DNA of 64,000 bases, from positions 62,001-126,000 of the forward strand of contig JASJET010000271.1 in assembly GCA_034092305.1 (NCBI GenBank), read 5' to 3'. The DNA is from Diaprepes abbreviatus (taxonomy: Eukaryota > Arthropoda > Insecta > Coleoptera > Curculionidae). Positions 21,301 through 33,376 of the stretch are shown in pieces. A model generated the notes under the pieces. It was not told the origin of the DNA, made no database searches, and saw nothing but the letters and a program-made list of their open reading frames with translations. The position numbers and the translations under genes are program-made. Numbering within the stretch: the stretch's first letter is position 1; every line of letters begins with the position of its first letter.

Positions 21301-23120
21301 TTTCTTTGTAGGTAATTAACTTTTTTTCTACCAATATTAACAGATATACAAAAAAGAGTAAATCGAACTTAAAATTTTTCCAAGTTAATAAAGTTTACGA
21401 ATATTCAAAGATAAAGAACATTTGTTTTTTATACAGAAAGGAATATTTTCACATTAAACTGTCACAGCTATAATTGTGAATACAATGTTTATATTTTATT
21501 TTACTAACTGCAAAGTCAATTTTATTTTATGTTTTTCATTTTTAGTCAGAATATTTAGAATTTTTTATTTATAACTGTATAATAAAGATCGAGATTCTTT
21601 CAACATAACTAACTTAAACATTATTTTTAAAAAGAGAAAACTGAAAGCTCCAATGTTTAAATATAAGTTTAAAAAATAGAACTATTTTCCACTATTTACA
21701 CTTTTTATTGTTTTTCCATTATTCACATTACTATTATTAAATATTTATTTTTCAAAAAATTTAAACAACTTATTTCTGCAAAAAACTTATCTGCAGTAAA
21801 ATTCTTAAATTTTATTATTTGTAGTACCGGTTAATTTTATTATTACAGATTCTCGCAGTTTTATATTAATTCTTCATAGTCAATAAACGCCTCTTCCGTT
21901 TCTTGCCGATACAGAAGTGGCATATTCAAAAATAGAGATTTTGTCGAATCATAAATCTACGATTGTGAATATTTACAATATGTTAATATTATACCATTGT
22001 TATAGAGGTTTTCTTTTCTCAAACAACGATTATACTTAGGTCACCTTGTAGTTCTTAATTTTGTACTAGTTTTTCAATAAAAAATGTAGCATCGTTGCCA
22101 ACGTTGCAGTGATGGGTGAATTCAATAAAAGGTCGCTACGATGCGGCAACCTTGCATTTTAGGTCGGTAATAAGGAAGAGCTTATCTTCTTTAATCAGTA
22201 AAGAAGAGATGTGCAAAATTGCTACGTTTTGAACGGAAATCCAAAAATTTAATTTCTTTTGTACTTGCTATAAAAGCAAGAGTTTTATTACTGATATCTA
22301 ATTATTTACAACAATGTAATAATGGATGAGCTGTGTCAAAAAGTTGCGTCCCTTTCATGAGCGTCAAATTCACAAGCAACCGAGTGATAGTCTAGGGTTA
22401 ATCTATGCTTATCCATAACATTGACTTTGTTCTAATGTATAAACGGTTCTGATTAAAGTTTTGATTCGATACAACATTTCAACATACATCTGATGAAAAA
22501 CATTTTTTCGCATTAAAAACGGAATCGAATTGAAAGGACAAGTATGCTGATAGTTAATTTCTTCAATTTTTTGTTAAAAGTTAACCTATTATTTTCATAA
22601 AATAGGTACATGAAAAAAGTTTTATTATTTTTTTTTTTAATTCAAATGTCACAAACAGGAGCAGAAAAAGAAGTTAGAAGAGAAATACACGGAAATCGCA
22701 TGAAACTAAATATTTTTTAACTCTTGTAAGGGAGAAACAAACTAATTTATTCCAAGTAATTTACAGTAGTTATCAACTTTAAAAAGAAAAGGACAGCTGA
22801 CATCTCTTTATTTTCAATATAATATCTTTGTTTTATTGCAAAGAATTATAATGGGGATTAGTGAATCGGATGGAGCAATTTTCTAAAAAAATTCAGGTGA
22901 AAGTTCAAGGTCACGAAATATATTCCTGATTTCATTCAGATTTAAAATAAAGTCTAAAAAAGTTGTGTTAGAGGTAGAAATGTGCCTATTATGGATATAG
23001 AAATATGTCCATATATTTAGTTTTTCATTTCCCATCAAAGGACATTTGACCTATCTTAATGGGGTAATCTTCCAGAAAATATTTACTGTGATTATTTGAG
23101 TAAGAAAATTATTATTTTAG
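18385..23120. other. AT-rich intergenic or intronic DNA, no gene recognised
   Basis: No open frame with a recognisable domain on either strand. Could be intron or 5' flank of the odorant-receptor-like gene at 23121; candidate upstream exons were not found. Confidence 0.5.
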
Positions 23121-23629
23121 GTAGTTTTCACCACTGTTTCGTCATTGCTGCTTTACCGAATGTGGTTGGAAGTTGACGAATATTCCAGAAGTGATCTTTA
23201 TGTAGATCAGAACAGGGCGACAGAAAACTTAAAGGAGAAAATCATTTCGCAGGCAAAAAAAATTGACAGAATTTTCACCTTTGAATTGTTATTATATGAG
23301 GCAGTTACTGCAGCATTTTTTGTAACTAAAGCTAGAAATCTAGCTAAATTTTCAGTTACATTCTATTTACTTAGCTTACATGATTCTGAATTATATTGGC
23401 CCATCTTATGGGGCGATATAACTATATCAGTATTTTTAACAGCAAATTTAGTTATTGTACCCTATTTCGCTATAACACCAAGTTTCTATATAAAATGGCA
23501 GTTTAGTATTTTGAATGAATATGCTGCAAATGTGTTAAAAAAAAATTCTGATCTGTTAGAAATAACTAAGCAGATTCATATTAAAAGGAATCTTAAGTTT
23601 ATTATAAAGTGGCATCAGAAGATTTTAAG
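23121..23629 (+). CDS. Insect odorant-receptor-like (7tm_6) internal exon
   Basis: Acceptor ATTATTTTAG at 23120, donor AAG/GTGAGT at 23629/23630; the exon encodes about 169 residues, ending in phase 2. Hydrophobic span near VVFTTVSSLLLYRMW, then FELLLYEAVTAAFFV, then ITISVFLTANLVIVPYF, and the family-typical pair 'SFYIKWQFSILNE' and 'LKFIIKWHQKILR' (compare the HxxxLxxL..IxxHQxIL pattern of ORs). It would be part of a membrane odorant receptor working with Orco in olfactory neurons. No flanking exon was identified within the window with confidence, so it may be a pseudogene fragment. Confidence 0.6.
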
Positions 23630-23847
23630 GTGAGTTTTAACTTTCAATTTTCCCTATTTATTCGTAGGTATCATTCCAAAATTATAATTTAGTGAGATAA
23701 AGGTAAATTAGGATTTTTATACCTATCTATAGCAATCAAGTAGTAGTACGTCAAATAAAAGTGGATTCGCCCTAAGTAGAGCATACAAAAAATGGTTTCG
23801 CTAAAATTTCGGAGTCTACTGGACAAGCTATATTTTGACTACTAATT

Positions 23848-24770
23848 CTTCTTCTTCTTCTAGGTAGAACCAAGTTCTGTTATCTACACAATGCCTCATC
23901 GATCCTCATTTGACGTCGAAATCCAGCTGTCTCTCCATCTTTTGGGGGGCCGTCCAGGCGGCCGTTTGGTGTTTGGTTTCTCTCTCATCACGGTTTTTGC
24001 TAGTCTGTTATCGTCCATTCGTTCCACGTGATCTCTCTACTGCCTACGACGGTTTCAAACCCACTTCACAACATCCCCCACTCCGCTGTCCTCGCGTATT
24101 TTTGCGTTTATTATTCTATCTCTTAAACTTGTTCCCGTGATCATTCTCAGCGTTTTCATTTCTGCGGTTCTCATAATTTGTTTTGTCTTTGTTGTTTCAT
24201 TTCTTGTTTCTGCGCCGTAGGTCAGTATCGATCTTACACAGACCTTGTAAATTCTAGCTTTGCTCTCAACCATCATATGTTTATTGTTCCAGATTATGTC
24301 TCTTAGTTGGCCTGATATCATGGCCGCTTTGTTGGCTTGTGTGCGTACTTCTTCCGTTACTGCCCTGTTACTTGTTATATGTGCTCCCAAGTATATAAAC
24401 TTCCCAACCTGTTCGATATGTTTGTCATCAACCATTAGTTTGCATCTCATCGGTTCTTTTGATATTATCATTGCTTTGGTTTTCTCCACAGATATCTTCA
24501 TATTATACTGTTTAGCTGTTCGATTGAGATGGAAAAACATTCTTTGTAAGTTGTCCTCGCTATCTACTGTCAAGGCAACATCGTCTGCAAAGCATATAAT
24601 CTGAACGGTAGTGTATCCCATTGGGTACCCAATATCTGTGCGTTTTACCTCATCAATGATTTCGTCCATGATTACATTGAAAATTGTTGGACTTAGGCTA
24701 TTCCTATGGATAGTGGGATTTCCTCTGTTAGAGTGTTATTTGTTTTAATTACCATGGTGTTTTTGGAATT
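23848..24770 (-). pseudogene. 5'-truncated non-LTR retrotransposon, reverse transcriptase C-terminal part
   Basis: Minus-strand frame 24055-24669 has ICFADDVALTVDSE (RT motif C, FADD), VEKTKAMIIS, VGKFIYLGAHI and VCVRSILTYGAE, i.e. the palm end and thumb of a LINE RT. After a frameshift the C-terminus continues (RMDDNRLAKTV..RPPGRPPKRWRDSW) to about 23890, and the element ends in a (GAA)n tail, seen as TTCTTCTTCTTCT at 23849-23862. Clade not assigned. Confidence 0.85.
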
Positions 24771-25655
24771 CAGTTCGTATATTGTTCGTATGATTGACTA
24801 CAAAACCAATTATTGAAATCCAACAAATCTTCGTTCCCAAGCCTAGTTTTATTGATATAAAACTATAAAATGGTATGATAAAAATTGCAATTAGTACAGT
24901 TTATTTTAAAATATATTTTATACCGAACAAATATTCAATTATTTGTAACAGGAAGAAGTTGAAGGCAGGAAGAGCCTAATTTTGTTTTTTCGTTATGCAA
25001 AATTATTTAAGACGAACTAACTTACATGCTTTGCAAATTCTCCAATAAACAAATTAAAGAAAGAAAAACTTCTTGAAAAATAAGTTTTGATTTAATTTGT
25101 TTGGTAACGTTTTACATAATTTCAGATTTAATTTATCAAGATGACTTCGTAGGTTACAATGTTCTGTTAATAGCCCTACCACGATTCGCAATGCTTTCCT
25201 TTTCAGGGACAAGAGCTCCCTAGCAAAACGTGCGTTAGGTCAAATTAAATGTTTCTTGGCACACCTCATTCCAACAACCTCCCTCCAGGATTCAATAATT
25301 TACTTTCCAGTTTCGATTCCCTTTTACCAGCAATAATTGGAACAAGTAGAATTGATTAGGTCCATCACCATCATTGTGAAGCGATTCCTTTCTCGCTCCC
25401 ATATATATCCGAGTGACCCGGGACCCACACGAGCCTGATGTGTCATTCCACTTCATTTTTGCGCTCAGAAACTATTCGTAAGCTAGGACACTAAACTTCA
25501 AGCCAGTATTGCGGCCCTACTGCTTGTGTATATATTTATTATCTTATTCCTGTTAACGCCCCTTTCAAAGAGATGACCACATTGCAGAATATCATAAATT
25601 TCTTCTTGAAAAATGATTGCAAATTGTCCGACAGAGTAAAACTTTCAGATTCACA
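24771..25655. other. No gene recognised
   Basis: AT-rich; slightly GC-richer stretch 25170-25560 without a convincing frame. Confidence 0.5.
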
Positions 25656-26160
25656 TTATTCTACAGAACACTCTGTCTTTAGCCCTTTCGTCTTGTCGAG
25701 ATCCATCTGAAAACCTCCAGTATTCATTTCTCGCAAGATTTTGCTCTTCCTCCCACCATTCTCCACTAGGCAAAAGTATCTGAAGAAATGGTTGGGTTTC
25801 AAAATCGACGCCATGTAGTAGAGTAATGGATACCCTTCTATCACAATTTCCCAGCTATACGAGTAGCCGCCAATTTTAATTCCAAAATGCCCTCGGCAAC
25901 TGAGACGATTGACAGCTTTATTATTTATGTATAAATGAAATCGAGGTAGATTCAATGAACCATCTGGAGTCCTAGTTAGGGCACTCCTCATCGCACTCAT
26001 AATTCTCACATAACCCATTCGTTAAACTTTGCCAGGTTGAAGATAGTGTTTGCGTTTTGTTGTACTGGGCCATCAAACAATAACAGCGGACGAAATTATA
26101 AGGCGTATCACCGTAATATATATTCAGTATACCACTATCGATGTCAGCATCGATGTTCAT
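25656..26160 (-). pseudogene. Unrecognised broken frame
   Basis: Two overlapping minus-strand frames (25972-26160 and 25656-26018) with a Cys-rich patch (GLCENYECDEECPN) followed by a mixed region with GYSYSWEIVIEGYPLLYYM. The base composition is less AT-rich than its surroundings. A frameshift would join them. No family recognised; could be a decayed host or viral gene. Confidence 0.3.
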
Positions 26161-27469
26161 CCAAAGGCTCTATTTAAGTCCAGAAAGCATATATGGCCCC
26201 ACAAAAATAGAGTGCCACACATGTAACGGGACGGCTGGATATTTTCTCAAGTAAAATTTTTTCAAAAAGCTCAAAATCATTCTTTTTCAACCAGGAATCT
26301 AATGGCGTCTCTTGATAATGTTCTTCAAGCTTTTTTGGAGGTTAATTTTATTTTTATAAATGGAAATCTCTGCTTTTGACATAATCACATAATGAAAGAG
26401 AGGGAAACTTTAAGTTGAAATATGTACTCAGGTATAGGTCCACGATGACAAAATAATTCATTCAAGGATTATTTAAACTTAAACGACTTAGAGTACCTCT
26501 AAAAGTAAAAACTCCTTAGAAAGGTTATTTTTATAGATAAAAGTATTTATTTTACCAACGCGCGTTAAGTAGTAACCTTAAGCTCGAGCACGATCATGAC
26601 TTCCAGGGTCAATTTTTATAAATAAGGACCCGTATTTTGAGTTCAGAAATCAGTCGTGCAAAAAATTTACGTTTTGAATGAAGAATTCAAACAAAATTGA
26701 ATAATTTTTCCGAGAAAAAATTAATTTAATTTTTAACATTACCTAGAAACAACGATGTGAACGTAGTAAATTCTCTTCCTTCCGGGGTACTTCATTAGCA
26801 TGAGGGTCTCCTTTCTTGTCACCTTCTCCCCGCAAGGCTGTATTTTGTAGCGTTTTTCTCTTGCCTCTTTTTGCTGTAGCTAAACTGTTCAAGTAATATT
26901 TCATTCAAATATTCGAACTACAAATCTTGAACTTCTTGGTGAAAAGCTATACGATGTGTAAAAATAAGACACAAGTCTTATGGTTTCGTTTCATCTTCCA
27001 AATCACCTTTGAAAGAACTGAGTATTCAAACATGTTCGAACATCCCTACCATAGTGAGCGGCAGCTTCGTCTTGCTGGAACCATGTATTAATAAAATTAT
27101 CATTAGAGGCCTCTCTAATTATTGGTTTTATTTAATTTCTGAGTAAATATCTTGATGCATAAAGAAAGGGTATATTAATGTATCATTCAAGATATTAGTC
27201 CAAACATTTTCCTTCTGTGGATATTAAGTGTGACCCTCCAGTCTCCAAGCAGGATTTGTGTCGGACCAATATCCACAATTGTGTCTGTTATTTACTTTTT
27301 TTTAAGTGAAAGTAGCTTCATCAGGGGAAACTATATTATGAAAAAGGGAGGATATCCATCGAATCTGTTTACCATTATTTCACAAAATTCATTCCGACAA
27401 TCATATCATCTTCATTAAGTGCATGTATTTCATGAATAGTAGTGTGCAAATGCTTAAAGTGTTTCACCC
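26161..27469. other. No gene recognised
   Basis: No coding signal. A TATAAATAAGG box at about 26615 followed by TTGAGTTCAGAAATCAGTC resembles a core promoter, but no gene follows within 1 kb. Confidence 0.4.
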
Positions 27470-27720
27470 GCACTCCTTGACTTTGACCTTGGCAATGCCC
27501 ACTTGACCTTAGAAGTGATATGTATCTCTACTTTGACCTTGGCCTCGGCTTTGATCCCGATTTGACCTTACTTTGGCCTCGAGCATTATTTGTCTCGACT
27601 TTGCTCTTGACCTTGACCATGCCTTTGACCTTGGCTTTAGCACTGACTTTGACTTTGGTAGCGCACATGTAAATAGATGCATCTTTGTCCTTGAATGAAT
27701 TTGTTATATAAGGAAACGGG
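27470..27720 (+). promoter_or_regulatory. AAGGTCA-rich array and TATA box, probable end of Polinton copy 3
   Basis: At least eight TTGACCTTGG/TTTGACCTT-type half-sites at 27476-27655, then TTATATAAGG at 27704-27713. The order array, TATA box, inward gene equals that at 42990-43236 in copy 2, and the orientation matches the reversed copy 3 fragment at 29905-32050. Confidence 0.45.
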
Positions 27721-27796
27721 AAAAAATCGAGAGACATAACATCGCAACCAGCAATCTCATAAACATAAAATATTGTGTTTGTGCAGTTTTTTGAAA

Positions 27797-28018
27797 ATGC
27801 TATTATATTTGGTATTTTAGTTAGTTTCACACGATTACATTGATTATAGCACAATCGAGACTTTATTGCCAAAGCTTATAGCTGAAACGCTGCCAGATGA
27901 CATTTTAGATATCATGTATAAAACTAAAAGGAAACATTCTTTCACCTATTTCGAGCAAGGAACTAGAGTTTTTGGCAACAATAGTCAAACATTATTAAGT
28001 TTCAGTTCATTAGAGTAA
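27797..28018 (+). pseudogene. Small unrecognised frame downstream of the copy 3 promoter
   Basis: ATG at 27797, one TAG at 27818, then open to 28018 with LLPKLIAETLPDDILDIMY and FEQGTRVFGNN. Position about 90 bp after a TATA box suggests a decayed terminal Polinton gene; not related by eye to 17655-17972. Confidence 0.3.
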
Positions 28019-28021
28019 TTT

Positions 28022-28384
28022 GTGTTGTGATCTTCAAATATTCACTTTAAACTTAAAAAAAACAATTTATTTATTTTTACACATTTTGCCACTTATAAAA
28101 TACAATCAATAAATTTATCTTAAACTGACATAAAGAAGACTTACAATACGTACTATAAGAGTCGTTTACAAAATAATGCCATGAATTTATACTAAGAATA
28201 AAGCAGTGTTAGCATGTGTTCACACGGTAAATGACACGTTTCTTAGCATGCTTAATCTGGTTTCTTCAAATTGCTTGGGTAAAGTTGTTAAGTTGCAAAA
28301 TGCTGCGTAAGCAGTTTATATGAGAAGAAACTCAAATAGCTTTCGCATAACTATGGTATTTTCGCATATAACAACTCCCCCTTT
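28022..28384 (-). mobile_element. LTR (about 350 bp) and polypurine tract of a Ty3/gypsy element
   Basis: On the minus strand AAAGGGGGAGT (28374-28384) is a polypurine tract followed directly by TGTTATATGCG, a standard LTR start at 28373. The LTR runs to about 28022 (ACAACACA end) and contains TAGTATAAATTC and AATAAATAAA as promoter and poly(A) candidates. Confidence 0.55.
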
Positions 28385-28499
28385 CAGAAAAAAATTAATG
28401 CTGTGCATTAATTTTTTATGTGCTCTCCCTAAGTTCGAAGACTTGATCTTTAGAGACTTCCTGGGGACGAATGGAGGGTTTTCTTCTCCCTAGGGTACT

Positions 28500-28790
28500 G
28501 AGTAGTCTTAACCTAGGATGTTTCCGTAGTGCTGGTCCAGGTGGATAAGAATGCGGTGAGCCTGGACAATCTCTTCTTACGACATTTGCCGAAAATATAG
28601 ATGAGCAATAGGGCAGATATCAGGACAATGGTGAGGATTTGAACCAAGACAGGTGTTTGTGTATAAACGGCTGGTTCATTAGTTGGTCAAGTTTCTCAGA
28701 AAATTGATTTAATTTTTGTTGGGCCACGTTAAGATCTTCCATATCAATTGTGTTGAGCTTGAGAGGCTTGAGGTTAGGATTATGATTTTT
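28500..28790 (-). pseudogene. Errantivirus-like env C-terminal remnant
   Basis: Frame with PLKLNTIDMEDLNVAQQ and a helical stretch, then after a one-base shift PVLVQILTIVLISALLLI..YIFGKCRKK, a transmembrane anchor with a basic tail. A polypurine tract and LTR follow at the expected place. Only the tail of env is left; the rest of the element is absent or replaced by the (TA)n array. Confidence 0.5.
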
Positions 28791-29003
28791 TGACGAAATT
28801 GTTTCGCAGCAAACGAATGGAATTTTTTTTGGATGTTTTTTTTAAGTAACATTTTGATATATTTCTATGAGATATTTTGACTGGACTCTAGTGCTCTCTA
28901 TGAAGGCTTGACATCCTGGCTGGAGTTTTGGTCAATTTCTTTGACATTGTATTCCTTAGCAGCGAGAACTATAACTTGGCAGGTTTTGGGAAGATATGTT
29001 TTA

Positions 29004-29831
<828 letters not shown>

Positions 29832-29899
<68 letters not shown>
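29832..29899. repeat. (TA)n microsatellite
   Basis: About 34 TA units, abutting the Polinton copy 3 remnant. Confidence 0.95.
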
Positions 29900-29903
<4 letters not shown>

Positions 29904-29904
29904 T

Positions 29905-30058
29905 GGATTCATTTTCTGCTGAAATGATCAATGAAGAATTAAAAGAACACGATAATAATATAACATATTTACCTGGCGAGCCAGCTGCAAAATATGAATT
30001 GATTCTTGCAACAGCATCAACCAAAGATGTTGATTATCGAAATAATATTGGATGGTAA
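29905..30058 (+). pseudogene. Remnant of the 147-aa Polinton protein (copy 3)
   Basis: FSAEMINEELKEHDN and LPGEPAAKYELILATAS then NNIGW parallel the gene at 10941-11384, on the opposite strand. The 5' two thirds are lost into the (TA)n array. Confidence 0.75.
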
Positions 30059-30089
30059 ATAGCACATATAAAACAAATTAGTTTAGAAT

Positions 30090-30470
30090 CCAAATGAGAC
30101 GTGGGAACAACACAATTGATAAATTTGGGTGTCGGAAATTTGATGAGAAAAATCGAACAGTTTTACATTGACCTCCAGGAGTTGGATTTAGGCTAATGGG
30201 ATCTTAACTAACGTTGGACTGTCACAAAAGTCTGATGACGCTATTACTCGAGGTTATCTTCTTAAAGAAATTCATTCACTCTCCATTTACATCGCTAATA
30301 TTCTTAACAAAGACTTCATAAATTATGTAAAGAAACAAAATAGTGAACTCGATGTAAAAATTACTAAATTAGAAAAAATACGTAGTGACCTAGATCCTAG
30401 AATGCTTATGGATCGCTTAACGCAAACGTTCCTGGTGGCCCCTTTATCTTAGTAACAAGGTCTTGCTGCT
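30090..30470 (+). pseudogene. Remnant of a fibre-like gene (copy 3)
   Basis: NTTQLINLG-type start region: NNTIDKFGCRKFDEKN followed by a broken GVGFRL and SDDAITRGY block. Same neighbour order as copy 1 (fibre-like next to the 147-aa gene), inverted. Confidence 0.65.
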
Positions 30471-30714
30471 TTATTTGAATAGTTTATAGTGTATTGGTGC
30501 TTTTTGATATATTACATTAGATATAGATGTTAGAAATTTAGATACAAGCACATAAAATTTTTCCAAATCCAGTTAATCCTGTCTTTGATTATATTTTATC
30601 TACTTTTTTTTCACAGTTCCTGACGCTTCTACTAATTTGCACTTTAACTGAATGTTTCCTTCCCTGATGTTTCCATAGCACTATTCAAAAGTGAAATAAT
30701 ACTGCACACATGTT
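30471..30714. other. Spacer where copy 3 lacks integrase and its neighbour
   Basis: In copy 1 about 2.2 kb with integrase and the conserved upstream ORF lies between the fibre-like gene and the ATPase; here only about 250 bp of non-coding sequence remains. Confidence 0.5.
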
Positions 30715-31200
30715 ATTACGGAAATATATAGCTATCAAATTCCTTACGATAACTTCCAGAATTTAGGTCTTTGTCAACAACTAGAAAACCATACTTATCA
30801 TTTCCACGACTGGAGCATATTTCTTGAAATTTTTTGAGAGGTAGCGTCTGGTGAAACATGTTCAGAATATATATAGAGTAAATTCATGTAATTTTGCTTA
30901 AATATAATAATCAATAAGTTTACGCCAACTAAAATTAATCGATACTTTTATGATAACCACATGACATTATCCAAAATAAATATACAGTTTGGTTTTGGGT
31001 TTGGACGATTCAACAATAATTGACGCATCACTAAAAGAATGGGCGATAATACTTTTCTCAATAACAGCGATTTTGAATAAATAAATGAAAAATAAATATT
31101 TTCGAATCGCAACCACAGCGCAAGCAATAAAATCATTACATTTGTTTTTCCAAAATTGGATGGCCCTATAAGCAGTCCACGAATAGATGATGGGAATAAA
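30715..31200 (-). pseudogene. Remnant of the packaging ATPase (copy 3)
   Basis: Minus strand: LALWLRFENIYFSFIYSKS, PNPKPNCIFILDNVM (Walker B region) and a C-terminal KYGFLVVDKDLNSG-type stretch near 30770. Walker A is near 31165 (lost GKT). Many stops and deletions. Confidence 0.8.
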
Positions 31201-31229
31201 GGACCGTTTTTCTTAGATAAGTGGACAGT

Positions 31230-32050
31230 CTCATTTAATCAAAAAGACTGGAAGTGGCATTGTTAATTCATTAATTAATAGACTATCATTTGAGTTACGT
31301 CTTCTCGGATATCAATATTGTGAACCTGGAATCAAAGTGGTGAAACGTATATCGAGAGTCAATCAAGGATGCATAAACACGATCTAGCCTAATTAAACAA
31401 TCCAGATAATTTATGTGCCCGTCGCAAGGCAGATTACGCCATTGTAAGAGCAAGAGGAACCGCTTTATTAGTGACCAATATTATGAAGAAAAAACAACGG
31501 TTCGGTATGGGTGTATCCTGTTCATCTGTTAAAAAGGAAGCAGAATGGGCAAGAGTCACCACCGGGTCCATAATAAAAGTTGCTATGGGGGAAAAGGTTT
31601 AAATAAAAGTGGTATGAGACGTAAAATTTTCTTGGTTTGGCTATAAGGAAAGCTGTTTAAATCGATTCGTTAAAGGCAGAAGTAGCCCAAATGATAGACA
31701 AAATGTCATAAAATCATTTAAAATAGTTGTGGCAACCGCAATCAGACATTTAAGATCCGCAAGAGATAAACGAAAAATTTGTACTGCAAGAATTACACCA
31801 ATTCCAAAAGGTGGAGAGCTGTTACCATTTATAATAATTTTGGCGTGAATGTTTGCTTTGGATTCTTTGACAGGTGGAGCAGCAAGCATCGTACGTGCAG
31901 TAAAAATAACACAAAAGTCGAGTTCTGAGAAAACAGGTGCCACAATGCACTTTAATTCGAATGGAAACGCTTTATTTTTGAAATCTTATCGCATTGATAT
32001 GGGATTACTCATAACTATCAACAACAACAACAGGAAAAAAATAAAGAAAT
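31230..32050 (+). pseudogene. Remnant of the PLA2/pX protein (copy 3)
   Basis: Plus strand: KTGSGIVNSLINRLSFELRL, GYQYCEPGIKVVKRI and, after breaks, KKKQRFGMGVS, IPKGGELLPFI and a C-terminal MHFNSNGNALFLKSYR stretch. It diverges from the ATPase remnant as in copies 1 and 2, reversed. Confidence 0.8.
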
Positions 32051-33158
<1,108 letters not shown>

Positions 33159-33159
33159 T

Positions 33160-33311
33160 TTGCATTCACTGTTTCGCATTTTATTTCACTTATGTACGGA
33201 GTTGCATATCGTTGTACGTTTGCTGAATGTGATTTCAGCACTACAACAGCATAATGTGGATATAACCACTGCTAATGCATCTCACACGGAGGTATCCGTG
33301 AAAGCCGTATA

Positions 33312-33374
<63 letters not shown>
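33160..33374. repeat. (TA)n-associated repeat (inverted copy) plus (TA)n
   Basis: 33160-33314 is the reverse complement of 29480-29640 with few changes; TA array 33315-33374 follows. Confidence 0.8.

Positions 33375-33376
<2 letters not shown>

Noticed and set aside
27528..27872. Minus-strand frame rich in Lys/Val repeats (also 42950-43253 and 62089-62422)
   Set aside because: Produced by AAGGTCA repeats, with no relation between copies beyond the DNA repeat.
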